In this document: positions 1 through 11,868 of the stretch, piece by piece | How positions within the stretch are numbered: the stretch's first letter is position 1 | Layout: each line of letters begins with the position of its first letter | Assembly: GCA_035610835.1 (NCBI GenBank) | Contig: CM069457.1 | Location: forward strand, 41,457,319-41,521,318 | Direction of reading: 5' to 3' | Length of the DNA: 64,000 nt | Source: Ophiura sarsii | Taxonomy: Eukaryota > Echinodermata > Ophiuroidea > Amphilepidida > Ophiuridae | Notes under the pieces: model-generated | Told to the model about the DNA's origin: nothing | What the model saw: the letters and a program-made list of their open reading frames with translations, nothing else | Databases searched by the model: none | Made by a program: the position numbers and the translations under genes

Positions 1-3000
1 TTATAAAAACAAAACATGAAGAAAAACAAATCACCTCGAGAGGAACTGTAGCAACCCGAAGTCGGTTAGTAATATCTGACTTTTTCAACGTCCTCAAAAT
101 GTGATATTTGAACATGGCAACAGGGTATCAATATGGCAACACTGACTTATTTAAATCGGTTGATTGTTAGACCAGAGATAGGGCAACTCATTCATGAAGT
201 CAGTTTGGGCAAAACATGTACCACCTTGGTGTACGGTTCTGCCAAACTTTGACTCTTTTCGTTGCTGAAATCAGTATAATTAGGAGAATTTCCCCCTAAA
301 ATGACCTAAAACAAGATAGGCTCGTAACCATGGCAACAGAGGGTTGCTGAATTTTTTAATACCATATTTTTAAATAACTACTAAATGTCTTTCATCTCCC
401 CAACTTTAAGCAAAATCTAAAAAATGTGTGTCCAAAAGTTTGTCAATCTAGAAAAAAGTCACTCTTAATATGCGTAAATGTTATAAATCCAGATGTGAAT
501 GGTGTATTGTAATCAAACTTGGTATTATGGCTAATTGTACGATACCCAATCTTTTAAACTATAATTTAGTTTCATAAGCTCATTAAATATGCAAATTAGC
601 TAATTATCTATTCAAATCATTGATATGCAAATGAGCAATGTCCAACATTTTTTTTCCCATCATAAGAGTGATCGGTAATAGATATATAACATGTATACCC
701 AATTTGATTGACAAATATTGATGGATTTAGAAATTAAACAAGCTTTTCCTTTTCTTAAATACCCATATTCAAATTCTCAGTCTTTTCCTCACAGTAGGCA
801 CTCAAAGGATGCAAAAACTGAGCATATCACTAAATTGATTGAAGTGTTTAGTACAATATCTCAGGTTAGGTTTATTTAAATCGGCCCGATATATTCAAGT
901 TCAAAGCCAATTTCAAAAATTGGTAAAAACAGTCATAACTAAAAAACCTGATGATAAGTATTTATACCTGGATCAAGGTTATATAGTCCAAGGTCATGAC
1001 TACCATATATGGAAAGCTCACTGCCCTACAGGGAGTGCCTACCGTGAGGAAAATTAATTTTATATAGGGATGTTTTTCAAAGTGGAGCTGCATACATTAT
1101 ATGAAAAGATTGTTTTGCATAAGGGATTACAGACCACTCCTACATGTTACTCATTTTGCATGATTAATTAATCCAAATATTGTATGGCTGTCTTCATAAC
1201 TTGGATTAGTGCATCCATGCACGCCAATTGAGGCAACAATACAAAACCACATTCCACATCGTGAATAACCATCCATTCAATAATGCAAAATGAGTAACAG
1301 GTAGAAGTGGATGTAGGGCTTTATGCCACACAGCTTTTCATATGTTGTTGTTCACTGGTGTAATGCTCCCAGTGGCAGACTCTGTGTGTGTGCATTGTGC
1401 TATGCCTATTATTATGTGTTGCAGTGGGCTTTTTAAAGTTTTAAATTACGGTCTATCCTCTTCAGTTTAGTTTGCTATTAACTTATAGTTGTGAACTAAA
1501 GTCAGGCACTCGAGAGTTATCTATCTATCGATTTACGTGCTCGACGATATAAAGTCTAATCTTCTCAACGTCTTTAGATTATTATTAATTTATAGCTCGT
1601 ATTTACTTTCTCGCTATTTTTCTATCGGGTCATAATAACTGAGGGCGCTATTTATATCGTGCGGTTCATATCGGGGTGGTTTTGAGACAATCTTTTTGTA
1701 GTATTTTGGTTACCGTGTCATTTGTTTATCATCAGAATTCATGTTTAAATGTTACTCGTAGTTTTTAAACATTCATCATCGGAATTCCTTGAAATAGATT
1801 ATCATGGGGAATATCGTTGCAATATTAGACTGATTTTGACGTTGCCGTCGGTATGGGGGTAGAGTTTGCTCTGTTGCTGAACGTTTTCAAATTAGTCAAA
1901 TAAATGCTGTCATAATTATACTCATGAATGTGGTTCCATGGTTTCCAATTACTTCTGACGTTTAACTGATCAGGTGATAACACAATGTATATAAATTCAA
2001 CGGCATGGTATAAGTGAATAAGTGAATTAATTTACAACTACCATGGCACATTTTACTGATTTTACTTGTGTTCCCTGTCTGCAGTTTAATATGTTTTACA
2101 TGCTTAGTCCGCCCTGGTTTGCTCTCTGTTTGTTTTGCTTGTTTCCAATTTAGATACTTCACTTGAAAGCTTACCATCGTCAAAACTTCCACATGTCTGA
2201 GCTGTATCATCTCGACCGCTACACCACTTGACGTCATCTTATGGGTCATCCATCCGTTCCTCAACTAGCTACGGAATCTAACGGTGACACCGGGCGTCGT
2301 AGAATTACTGTAGCGGAGCCTAGTCTCCCAATACAAGTTCAATTCGTGGAGATGGAAATAGTTTGAGCTTTATAAACAAAGGCTTACATTACACCGGGCA
2401 TACATATTCCTTGAAAGTTATACCTCTAATCTGAAGCAGAAAGATGGCCTACAGCACTTTTATCCAGCCAAGTCAATATCAAAGCAAATGTCTTGATAAA
2501 TCATCATCCAATTGATCCGGGATTAATTTTATTCGTATCAGTACTCTGGTTAAAATGGCTGGTATCATAAATCGTGTCTCCTAGTCGGAAAGGTTTCGTT
2601 ACAAAGTCTGGTCCAGGATTAGTCCTTTGGTACAGTCATCTATGATGACTGTACTTATTCGGGCAAATCTGTGTTACGGAAGCAGGCCTACATTTATTGA
2701 TTTAGGCCTTACCTTAAAATCCTTCTTTTGTGTTACACTTGACATTTTTAGTTCCCAAAATTGTCCTTACTTGTTCCTGTGGTTGTTCCGTAGTGACTAG
2801 GCTTGTGATTCGTATTCGTGATAGTGGTGAATGATGAAATTATCGGCGAAAATGTCGCCGCGAAATTGCAGTCTAGACTCCAAAATCTGATGTTGTGGAT
2901 GACGTTATGACCTTGAATATATCATCAATATTATCGATTTTATTGAAATATTAATTTTACCGTGCGGTTGCTGACGATCGAGTTTGTGAGTTTGATACAT

Positions 3001-4620
3001 TTTGTATCAGACATCATATTTTTATTTTAACGAGCGCATCGAGCAATTATCGATGTCACACAACGTCACCAGTACGTCACATAATCGTACTGCATGCTGG
3101 GACAAAATGGCAAATCGCAATTTGTTCGTAAATTATTTTAGGGTTTCGTTTTAAAATACATTTTTTTCTCTCTTTTTCACGCCAGTGAGTGGATTCAATT
3201 CACCTTCACGATAGCTGAGTTATTACAGAACAAGATGACACAGTAAATGTAAGTCAAATATCAGTATTTAGTCTAAATTTGGACATTTAGTAAAGGCCCT
3301 AGATTGATTTACATTGACGTACACGTAGCGTAGCGGTTCCGATGCACTATATAGGGTTACAAATGACCGTCGATAACGACGGCCATGAAAAGACTAGTCC
3401 AGGATTGATGCATCTGTTTTCATATCTCGAAGCTCAAAGTCGTAGCCATGCTTTTCAGCTGTTTACTGTTTTTGTATTACTGCATGGTTTGTGGACACGC
3501 TTTCATCGTCATGCGTTACACATCAAATAACTATATAAACCTTTTCAGCAAATCCGGTAGGTAGTAATCTCCTAATGGCTAAACCATTCAAGTGAATGCG
3601 TATGAATTACTCGTCCATGCAGCTCGGAGCTCGTCGAACCTATCTGTTTAGCTTGTTTATACAGCTCTATTCTGTTATATGATGATCAATAAGTAACAAT
3701 GATAACAGGGCTTGATTGTATAATACTGGTCATTCATGTCATCAGGGTTTACACTCTGTGCATTTTTACATTTCATAATGAAAAAGTAGTGACCATCGTC
3801 GTAGGAAATATTGTTCATTATAAATCATTCTAACATCTATTTTTAATATTTAATGATTGTGCATATAATGGGTATTTATCAATTTAATACCTCTCCTTTA
3901 TATCAGCGCTCTTATTTTCCTGGAGTTTACAATGGTTGCATTAATCTTTGAAATATATGTAAAGGCGCGGCACTCTAAATAACTAGGCAAATCTTAATAT
4001 GCATATGATCAAAACTTCTATAATTGTTTTAGTGCATACAAGTTTGGAGTTGTATCCTTTATTGTGTATCAAATTTGTCAGTTGAACAACGTTTGGAATT
4101 TAGGTGTCATGTCCATATTGAAACTACAGTTTTCACTTATTGTCGGGTCCTCGTTCGAAAATAATATCTCGACTCGTTCTGTTTGGTATGCCCCCTCCCT
4201 TAATTTGCCATTATCGACCCCGTGATTTGCTGTAGCATTTTTAATTGTGTATGAGGATGAGGCACTGGGCACATTTTAATTGTTGTAAATTGTTAACTTA
4301 ATTAACCTAGTTTAATCACTTGGATATTTGATTTGTTATAATATATTTATGTCTATCACATGTACTATTCATGACTATTCAATTTAACAAAATTGATGGT
4401 CTATTAACAACTGATGCATTATTTTAAAAAGGGATAACATAACCATAGTTCAATCTCTTGGTTATATATTATTTATTAAAATATAATTTTGTCTATCACA
4501 AGGACTATTAATGTGTTAACTTCAATGGATTATCTATAACAATTGATTGAGGACGAGGCACATCATGTTCACATTATGTATACTAAATATCCATTGCGTT
4601 GAAAAAATAAATAAAAAATA
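1..4620. other. gene-free AT-rich stretch
   Basis: I see no convincing coding region, RNA gene or complete transposon in this stretch. Open frames are short and have no recognisable motif. A perfect short palindrome (TACAGTCAT / ATGACTGTA around a 5-base loop) lies near 2632-2654. The end, about 4600-4690, is A-rich simple sequence with a repeated TC spacer. Confidence 0.6.
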
Positions 4621-4699
4621 ATAACAATAATGATAATTAAAAAAAATCAAAAAAAAAAAATCAAAAAAAAAAAATCAAAAAAAAAAAAAATCTATATAA

Positions 4700-4940
4700 G
4701 GCCAAATTAAATTAATTGTTTGTCTCAAAGCTCCTCTCCTGTTGTAAAACTAATGCGGAATGCGGGGTTTTTTTCAAGTTTTTTTCTTTTCTTTTTAAAT
4801 ATAAAATATTGAAATCCTTGTAAAAGTGAAAAAAAATTTTTTAAAAAAAAGAGTTTTTTTCAGATTTTTGTTTTTCTAATGCGCATCAATAAACGAACGC
4901 GCGCGGGAGCTTTGAGACAAATGATTTTTTTAATTTGGCC
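4700..4940. mobile_element. Harbinger-like MITE (241 bp)
   Basis: The ends are inverted repeats of about 35 bp: GGCCAAATTAAATTAATTG at the left and its near-complement ending AATTTGGCC at the right. Both carry the block TTTGTCTCAAAGCTCC. The element is flanked by TAA on each side (4697-4699 and 4941-4943), a 3-bp target duplication typical of PIF/Harbinger elements. It encodes nothing. A nearby duplicate at about 5088-5187 keeps the unoccupied site, which supports the boundaries. Confidence 0.75.
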
Positions 4941-4945
4941 TAAGT

Positions 4946-5187
4946 TTATTATAACTTATTAATAACAATCCGTTGAGTTGCCGCTGGATGATTTCAGTCC
5001 ACATAGTTTTAGAATAGGAGCAGCGACTTCGGCATGATAATAATAATAACCGTAATGTTAATAAAATAAAATAAAATAAAATCATAATCTATATAAGATT
5101 ATTATAACTTATTAATAACAATCCATTGAGTTGCCGCTGGATGATTTCAGTCCACATAGTTTTAGAATAGGAGCAGCGACTTCGGCA
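4946..5187. repeat. 89-bp direct duplication
   Basis: An 89-bp block at 4946-5034 recurs at 5099-5187 with one visible mismatch (CCGTTGAG versus CCATTGAG). The spacer is AT-rich with TAAAA repeats. The similarity reaches left of the block: TCTATATAAG precedes both copies, but in the first copy it is interrupted by the MITE at 4700-4940. Confidence 0.85.
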
Positions 5188-5937
5188 GCTTTAGGTGGTA
5201 TTCCAATCGAGCATATAATGGTAAGGGTCGCTGGCGCTCATCCGCTGTAAATACTTACATTTTGGCCATGAAAAGTGATAGTTTCGAATTCTTGGGCGCG
5301 GTAACTCGGTAAATCATTGATCAATTTTATGTCATGGTAATCTCCTGTTGCCATGCGGGGAGGGGCATGTTTACGCTTAAACGGTTTGGTCTTTGGCGTT
5401 CAATTCTGTTTTTAATTTACATTATTTGAATAATTAATAATGAACAATTTATGGTAACTATTGCATGGATCTGTCAATCAGAATTCACTGGTCTCAGATT
5501 TTTATTGGTGCTTTAATTCGCACTTGATTGGTCATTACTTACCTAAATCTGGTTGCCCGGCAGTATGCGTACGCACCATAAGGGCATGTGCTGTTAAATT
5601 TGGCGCTCAGTGATGTGTGTTTTGCTTTCGAATAGTATGTATGCAGTAGTCATGGACTAGTATCTCTAGCATGTCTTTAGACCAGGCGCTAATCAATTTG
5701 TAAACACTACTGATGTAAACAACGGTCACCTCATTTACACTGCCTAAGGTTATTATTTAATCACGAGTTACTTTTACCTTCAGGTAAAATCAAGGAAAAC
5801 ATAAATGCAAACAGTAGGCCGTGTTTAGGAATGTATTAAATATATCTTAATGGGTATACAAACAAGGTATTCAAGGCTATTCAACAGGGTTATTTAGTCT
5901 TTTTCTCATGTATCCACCATCTTCTGCCACATACCCG
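5188..5937. other. no gene seen
   Basis: I found no supportable gene or repeat structure. The stretch is non-coding in all frames apart from very short ORFs. Confidence 0.5.
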
Positions 5938-6180
5938 CATTATTTGGTCTGACATCATACCTCGGTTGTTTTTTCTATGGGGAGCATAGACCTGGGGTGG
6001 GAAGGCGGATCGTTAATGTTATGAACTCGCAGGCTCATAAGGCCATTCACGCTATGATCAATGCCGGTTTTATTATCCACGCCAGAGCCATTTCGGCTAA
6101 TGATTTTGGGTTGGCTAAGAGAGACGGCCTGCACCTCACCGAGGAGGGTAGGGCAGTTTTTAGAATGGGGTCTGGTGATA
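5938..6180 (+). pseudogene. decayed SGNH-hydrolase-like fragment
   Basis: One frame near 5940 reads WSDIIPR, followed by a stop near 5988. A second frame from 5997 reads RRIVN, then FIIHARAI, then RDGLHLTEEGRAVF. This order (WSDIIPR, arginine-rich VN helix, a short strand, then DGxHLTxxG) is the layout of the C-terminal half of SGNH/GDSL-like hydrolase domains found in some retroelements, for example certain Ngaro-type elements. DGLHLT would be the catalytic Asp-His block. At least one frame change and a stop break it. No reverse transcriptase or recombinase lies beside it, so the parent element is unknown. It is not expected to be functional. Confidence 0.4.
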
Positions 6181-6510
6181 TATATAGATATAATAATATT
6201 TATGCCAATATAGTAATATATATATATTTTGTTCTTTGTTTTGGGGCAAGTACCTTAATGAGTTCCTTGGTTGGCAGTTTTCGTTTCCGTGGAAAAATAA
6301 TTGTCTAAAATTATTACTTTTGTCTAATTAAATTAGCATTTTCAAGAAAAATCCCATACAGGGGACAACATAAAGTGGCAGGAGTGAAAGTCCTAGGAGA
6401 AGTGTTATGAAAATGAAGACTAATTCAAATGAATTAAAATGGGCGTCGTCGTCCGGCCTTTGTCTATGTTAGGCTGGCTCAATAACAAGAATACATTTGG
6501 GTTATAAATT
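6181..6510. other. no gene seen
   Basis: AT-rich sequence with a short TA-rich patch near 6180-6230. No gene or RNA is supportable. Confidence 0.5.
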
Positions 6511-6908
6511 AAAGTATTAAAGTATGGCAATTCATGATACATGTTTTCATGATCAATTTAAAAAAAGTTCAGTGACAAGGTTAAATCTTGGTGTCCAAAA
6601 ATTTCTGTCATTTATATGCTAAAGTCCATCCTTACTTAATGGTAGGTTGAAGTATTAAAGTATGGCAATTCATGATACAGGTTTTCATGATTAATTTTAA
6701 AAAGTTCAGTGACAACGTTAGATCTTGGTGTCCAAACATTTCTGTCAGTTATATGCTAAAGTCCAGCCTTACTTAATGGTAGGTTGAAGTATTAAAGTAT
6801 GGCAATTCCTGATCAATTTATAAAAGTTCAGTGACAAGGTTAAATCTTGGTGTCCAACAATTTCCGTCATTTATATGCTTAAGTCCATCCTTACTTAATG
6901 GTAGGTTG
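6511..6908. repeat. tandem repeat, about 137 bp x 3
   Basis: Three consecutive copies begin with AAGTATTAAAGTATGGCAAT near 6512, 6649 and 6786. Each ends with CCTTACTTAATGGTAGGTTG. The third copy has lost roughly 14 bases after GGCAATTC. There is no coding potential. Confidence 0.85.
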
Positions 6909-6998
6909 GCATTGCAATCACTGTTCTTCTCATCACAATGGTGCATCATTGTATGCAAATTTAAATATGATACTGAATGATAGATATGAATGATCAAA

Positions 6999-7375
6999 GA
7001 GTTTATACGGAATGATATAATTAAATGATGAAAGAGTTGTGGTAGGCAGCCAAAATGCTACCAATACCAGATCGGTGTTTTTGTCTCTCAAACTTTTCTG
7101 TGGGCAATTAAGTTTTCCGATGTGCATGCGAAGGAGAACAGTGTTGCCAGCTGAAAGTTTCATCCTTGCTGGATTGGGCCTTTAAACTTTTTCGCGGGTT
7201 GTTGCTTTCTATTTCCGGTTTTTTCCCGCGTTTTCGATCGCCCGATCGCGATCTGTCCGCTTTCCGAGTTTATACGGAATGATATAATTAAATGATGAAA
7301 GAGTTGTGGTAGGCAGCCAAAATGCTACCAATACCAGATCGGTGTTTTTGTCTCTCAAACTTTTCTGTGGGCAAT
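6999..7375. repeat. 110-bp direct duplication ending at the LTR
   Basis: The block 6999-7108 (starting GAGTTTATACGGAATGATAT) recurs at 7266-7375 without visible mismatches. The second copy stops exactly where the 5' LTR begins. The first copy continues past the shared GGGCAAT into TAAGTTTTCC, so the second copy was cut by the retrotransposon boundary. Confidence 0.85.
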
Positions 7376-7862
7376 GATACACAATTGCTCACCCCTAATG
7401 GTTGACAATGGTGCCACAAGTAGTTTCACGAGTACGTCACATAAGTCTTAGCCAATCAGAAGGCCGAAACTACATGAGCGCAACTCTTAGCCAATCAGAA
7501 GGCTGAAACTACATGCGGGCTCACCTGGGCGATTGGGAGGAGAATTCGCTCTCTTTTCCTGCGTGCCTGTTTTGGAACGGTATCGTGGGGAAAATTGTCA
7601 CATATTAAATCGACACAATCGTTTGTTATAAGTAAGAAGTTGATAAATAAAACGACAAGGGATCAAATATATAAACCCTAGTTGACCAAACGTAAACATC
7701 TTGTGTTTCAAACGAGTGAAGTTCTTCAAGAAACAGGCGTAATAAATACGCAACGCAAAGCCAAGGTAAATTTTAGGCAGTAAGCTTAATTTACGCTACC
7801 ACAACAAGAATAACAATAATTAAACGCTACGCTAGCATATTCACAACGCTAGCATCGTCACA
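7375..7862 (+). repeat. 5' LTR (488 bp)
   Basis: Begins TGATACACAATTGC and ends CATCGTCACA, and matches 14145-14632 base for base on reading. It contains two direct copies of CTTAGCCAATCAGAAGG (about 35-40 bases apart). CCAAT boxes like these could be promoter elements. A TATA-like ATATATAAACC lies near 7667, which is a plausible transcription start area. Confidence 0.93.
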
Positions 7863-7880
7863 TGGTTGGCAGCGGTGTTC
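7863..7880 (+). promoter_or_regulatory. candidate primer binding site
   Basis: The sequence directly after the LTR is TGGTTGGCAGCGGTGTTC. It begins TGG, the complement of a tRNA CCA end, as expected for minus-strand priming. I do not assign the tRNA. The match should be tested against the host tRNA set. Confidence 0.5.
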
Positions 7881-8470
7881 TTTACGATGTTTCAATAAAC
7901 ACCCGTGATCGCCGTTAGAATAAGACTGGTGAAGAAATCGCCGAATTCAGCAGTTTACTTTAGTGAGTTTGTTGACGCTACAACTTTTGTACACAATTGT
8001 GTATAGGCCTACCCGGTACCGAGATAGGGCTATGCTACTACTACTGACATCGTGATGTGAGGAGAAGGCAGGCTTTTAATGCATGCAATGGTTTGATACA
8101 TGGTAGTGTGAACATTTTCACAGATGCTTTTTCAAAAATTGTGTATTCTATTGTATTGATGTTTAAGGCCTAGTAAAATTAGCCCAGCTTGGAGCCTTTC
8201 TATAAATGTAAGGCCTTTACAATTTTATTTGCTAGTATAGTAATTGTGTGATTCATAACCTCTTGGACATGCACATGCGCGCGATATTCTGCGTAAACTA
8301 CATCCTCATGTAATAATTACATGTATGGTATAAATTGGCAGGCCTATAGGCCTACATGCATGTCTAGGGTAGTGTGAGTCAGACTACTATTCAAGTAAAA
8401 TCAGGTATATTGGGTATAGGCTATGAATAAAGGATTGGTACTAAACTTTGGCCTAGGCTAAGCAAATTTC

Positions 8471-10927
8471 ATGTCCGGTACTGATCGCGTTCTGCGTTCG
8501 CACATCAAAGCTAACAAAACTGACAAAATGTTGGAACCAAATGATCAGGAACCTGAAAATGCCGCGGTTGAAAATCCTTCTATTCAAAACTTGGCCGAAA
8601 ATAACTTGGTACAAATCAAAAAATTAGAGCTTGAAGTGGCAAAGCTCGAGTACCAAAAACAAAAAGATAAAGAAGAGAGAGACGAGCAAATATCTAGGTT
8701 AGAGTACCAAAAACAAAAAGATAAAGAAGAGAGAGACGAGCAAATATCTAGGTTAGAGTACCAAAAACAAAAAGATAAAGAAGAGAGAGACGAGAAAATA
8801 GCTAGGTTAGAATATCAAAAGCAAAAAGATGAGCGCGAAGCAGAAGAACGTGGAAAAGAAAGAGAAATGCAAAAACTGCTGCTCGAAAAACAGGAAAGTA
8901 AAGAAAAAGAAGACCGGGAAATGAAACAAAAAGAGCTCGAGGTCATGGAAAGAATTGAGATGAAAAAATTAGACGTTCAGCAAGAGGTGTCAAACAGTGA
9001 AACAAGTAGTAATATGGGGGGTGCACCAACATTAGATAGATACACTCTAAGACTTGGCGATGGTCAAAACGCGGACTCATTTTTCACTGCTTTTGAGATC
9101 CATGCTGTACGTGAAAGTTGGGATGGAAGTTCGTGGGTGCGAAGGTTGTCGCAAAGTTTTGTAGGCAAGGCAAGGGATGCACAAAACACAATTCTAGATC
9201 CCGATCATGATTATGAAACCTTGAAAACCACAATTCTTATGGCGTTTCAATTGACACCAGAAGCTTATAGGCAACAGTTTAGAAATGCATCCAAGGGTGA
9301 AAATGAAAGTGTGACAGCATTCATTCATAAGCTTAAACATAACTATGATTGCTGGATCAAGTATTCTGCCATCAAATCAGATGATGCAGAAGGCATTTCA
9401 AATCTAATGATAAGGGAGCAGATTTTGAAGAAAATACCTGGTGACATGAAAAAACACTTGCTGGATAAGGATGTTGTTGACATAAATGAATTGGCAAAAG
9501 AGGCTGAAAAATTTGCAAGTCATAGGGATGAGTACTGGAAGCGAAATCAAGGCCATAGACAAAATCAAATGAGTCATCAACGGCAACCAAAACAGTATCA
9601 AAATTCCCAACTACACGGATCTGTAGCCAATGGGGTGTACAGAAAAGGTAACGATGAAAGACCACAAAATGCATCACACAGACCAGATTTTTACAAAAAT
9701 AGTGATAGTCAGGGAGCAAAACGTGGTGGTTATGGTGATAGTCGGGGAGCAAAACGTAGTGGTTACAATGGTGATAGTCGGGTGGCAAAAAGTGGTGGAA
9801 AAAATACATCAAGTACTGGTATGTATAGATGTGAAGTGCCACAGACACAAAATGCTCAGAATCAGGTTGAGGATCCAAAACACATATTTCTTGTGAAAGG
9901 TACCGTTGAGGGTAAAGGTGTGGAAATATTCAGGGTTTCTGGGTGTGAGCATACAGCTGTACAAGCTAAATATGTTCCAAAAAATTGTTATGTGCCAGGC
10001 AAATATATTTCATTGCGAGGCATAAGCGGCATCATTAGTGCGCCACTAGCTACAGTACATATCGATTGTGAAGTAGTATCTGGTACATTCACTGTAGCTG
10101 TACTAGAAGGCATTACGCACGATGTTCTACTAGGTCAAGATATCGATTCTTGGGCAGACTGGATTAATGCGAAACCCATCATGATAATGACTAGGGCGCA
10201 GAAATCTAAAGAAATTGATAGTTTTGTACAGGGTGAGGCAAATTTACAAAATTATGTGAATCCTAAGGTACAGAGTAAAGAAAAAGTACATGTACCACAA
10301 GAAAATGAGCAGACAAAAGTGGTCAAAAAGAAAACTAAACGTGACAAAGAAGAAAATTTACTGCACAGTGACATGGAAACTCTAATGCAGTTACAAAATG
10401 ATGATGACATATTGCAAGGTGTTAGAGAAAGTATAGTCACAGAAAGTGACATCATAAATCACAATACTTGTTTTTACAAGCGTGCTGGAATCCTAATGAG
10501 AAAGTGGGTCCCTAAAAGTAAACAAGAAAGACAGTCAGAGGAGCAAATTGTAGTTCCAAAGAAATATAGGCAGCAAATAATTTGCATAGCTCATGACAAG
10601 GCAGGTCATATGGGAGTAAGAAAAACTACAGACAGAATTACCAGTCATTTCTTTTGGCCAGGTATCTTTGATGAAGTTAGAAAATACTGCCAAAGCTGCA
10701 AAGAATGCCAGTACAATGACAAGACAAAAATCAAGAATAAACAACCATTGAAACCGATGCCAGTAATTGACATTCCTTTCAAAAGAGTGGGCATCGATAT
10801 CGTGGGTCCTCTGCCGGTCACTGAAAAAGGTAACACATGCATGTTGACTGTAACAGACTATGCTACACGGTATCCCGAGCTATTCCGTTACCAGATCAGA
10901 GAGCCACTACTGTGGCTAATGCGCTGA
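8471..10927 (+). CDS. Gag-protease-integrase (N-terminal) polyprotein
   Basis: 818 codons from ATG. Residues 45-165 are a charged coiled coil with at least three near-identical copies of an 18-residue EYQKQKDKEERDE-type unit. Residues about 195-360 are a capsid-like region. The part LTPEAYRQQFR to EQILKKIPGDM resembles the SCAN domain, which is known to derive from Gmr1-type Gag. A basic GDSRGAKR repeat follows near 410-440; no CCHC zinc knuckle is visible. The protease region (about 470-555) has SGCEHTAV and LLGQD flanks, but residue 489, where catalytic Asp is expected, is Val. After a linker comes the integrase HHCC zinc finger (HDKAGH, CQSCKEC) and the first catalytic Asp in GIDIVGPL. The frame closes soon after VTDYATRYPE. 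Loss of one base near 10879-10880 explains the early end, because the integrase core continues in the next frame. Confidence 0.9.
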   Translation: MSGTDRVLRSHIKANKTDKMLEPNDQEPENAAVENPSIQNLAENNLVQIKKLELEVAKLEYQKQKDKEERDEQISRLEYQKQKDKEERDEQISRLEYQKQKDKEERDEKIARLEYQKQKDEREAEERGKEREMQKLLLEKQESKEKEDREMKQKELEVMERIEMKKLDVQQEVSNSETSSNMGGAPTLDRYTLRLGDGQNADSFFTAFEIHAVRESWDGSSWVRRLSQSFVGKARDAQNTILDPDHDYETLKTTILMAFQLTPEAYRQQFRNASKGENESVTAFIHKLKHNYDCWIKYSAIKSDDAEGISNLMIREQILKKIPGDMKKHLLDKDVVDINELAKEAEKFASHRDEYWKRNQGHRQNQMSHQRQPKQYQNSQLHGSVANGVYRKGNDERPQNASHRPDFYKNSDSQGAKRGGYGDSRGAKRSGYNGDSRVAKSGGKNTSSTGMYRCEVPQTQNAQNQVEDPKHIFLVKGTVEGKGVEIFRVSGCEHTAVQAKYVPKNCYVPGKYISLRGISGIISAPLATVHIDCEVVSGTFTVAVLEGITHDVLLGQDIDSWADWINAKPIMIMTRAQKSKEIDSFVQGEANLQNYVNPKVQSKEKVHVPQENEQTKVVKKKTKRDKEENLLHSDMETLMQLQNDDDILQGVRESIVTESDIINHNTCFYKRAGILMRKWVPKSKQERQSEEQIVVPKKYRQQIICIAHDKAGHMGVRKTTDRITSHFFWPGIFDEVRKYCQSCKECQYNDKTKIKNKQPLKPMPVIDIPFKRVGIDIVGPLPVTEKGNTCMLTVTDYATRYPELFRYQIREPLLWLMR

Positions 10928-11868
10928 TAACTGTGTTCTCGAAAGTAGGTCTACCGTCAGAAATTATTCATGACATGGGTACAAATTTTTTGTCTAGAAT
11001 AATAACTGAAATGTGCTCAAAATTAGGAATTCAACAAATTCCCACAACACCATACCACCAACAAATGAATGGGCTTGATGAAAGATTCCATGGTACATTG
11101 AAGCTCATGATCAAGTCATTGACAGAGGAACAGAAAGAAAATTGGGATGATCAAATACCTTTATTTCTTTTTGCCTATAGGGAGGTACCGTGTGTATCCA
11201 CAGGATACTCTCCTTTTCACTTGCTGTATGGAAGGGTAGTACGGGGTCCATTGAGTTTGATCAAAGAAAATTGGTTAACTACAACAAAAGTGCCCACAGA
11301 TATTGCAGAGCATCTCCTAAAAATGACAGCAAACTTGACGCGATGGATGGCAAGTGCCAGAGAAAGAAAGTTGATCAGTCAAGAGAAAATGAAATGTCAC
11401 TATGACAAAAATGCTCATGATAGGACATATCAAGTAGGGGAGGAAGTCTTAGTTTTTATGCCTGTAGGCGCAGGAAAACTAGATTCAAAATGGCAAGGAC
11501 CCTACAAAATTACTAAGAAAGTTAGAGATTCCAACTATGAAATCTTAATGCCAGACAAGAGAAAGTCAAAAAGAGTACTGCATGCCAATCTTTGTAAAAA
11601 ATGGTATAGCAGGGACCATGAAGACAAAATATCAGATTGTTACTATGTGACTGGGGTTGTACAGGAAATAGGCTCAGAAAATGTCGGTCAAGATGAGGAC
11701 AATGATCTAGGAGAATTTCTAGGAGATGACATTGATACACTCAAACTCAGACATGGAAAGATACAAAAATCTGTGAATCAGTATCAGAAATACAGAAACA
11801 AGAAATTTCCACTGTACTTTGTGCGCATAGCAAAGTTTTTTCTGATGTGCCAGGAAAAACCAATGTAA
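10837..11868 (+). CDS. integrase core and C-terminal part (frame-shifted continuation)
   Basis: Real homology begins at about 10880, where AIPLPDQRA continues the integrase core left off in the preceding frame. The second catalytic Asp is in IIHDMGTNF and the catalytic Glu in NGLDERF, so the DDE set is complete across the two frames. The GPY/F module is visible as WQGPYKI, followed by a hydrophobic LHANLCKKW strand. There is no recognisable chromodomain. The last 35-40 residues of this frame are probably not genuine, because a further frame change between about 11740 and 11775 leads into the reverse transcriptase frame. The first 14 or so residues, before 10880, are also out of frame. Confidence 0.85.
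   Translation: MHVDCNRLCYTVSRAIPLPDQRATTVANALITVFSKVGLPSEIIHDMGTNFLSRIITEMCSKLGIQQIPTTPYHQQMNGLDERFHGTLKLMIKSLTEEQKENWDDQIPLFLFAYREVPCVSTGYSPFHLLYGRVVRGPLSLIKENWLTTTKVPTDIAEHLLKMTANLTRWMASARERKLISQEKMKCHYDKNAHDRTYQVGEEVLVFMPVGAGKLDSKWQGPYKITKKVRDSNYEILMPDKRKSKRVLHANLCKKWYSRDHEDKISDCYYVTGVVQEIGSENVGQDEDNDLGEFLGDDIDTLKLRHGKIQKSVNQYQKYRNKKFPLYFVRIAKFFLMCQEKPM

Noticed and set aside
839..1057. 72-codon ORF in the first kilobase
   Set aside because: No ATG start, no motif, no splice context.
9372..9878. 168-codon antisense ORF in the Gag region
   Set aside because: Shadow of the Gag frame; no motif.
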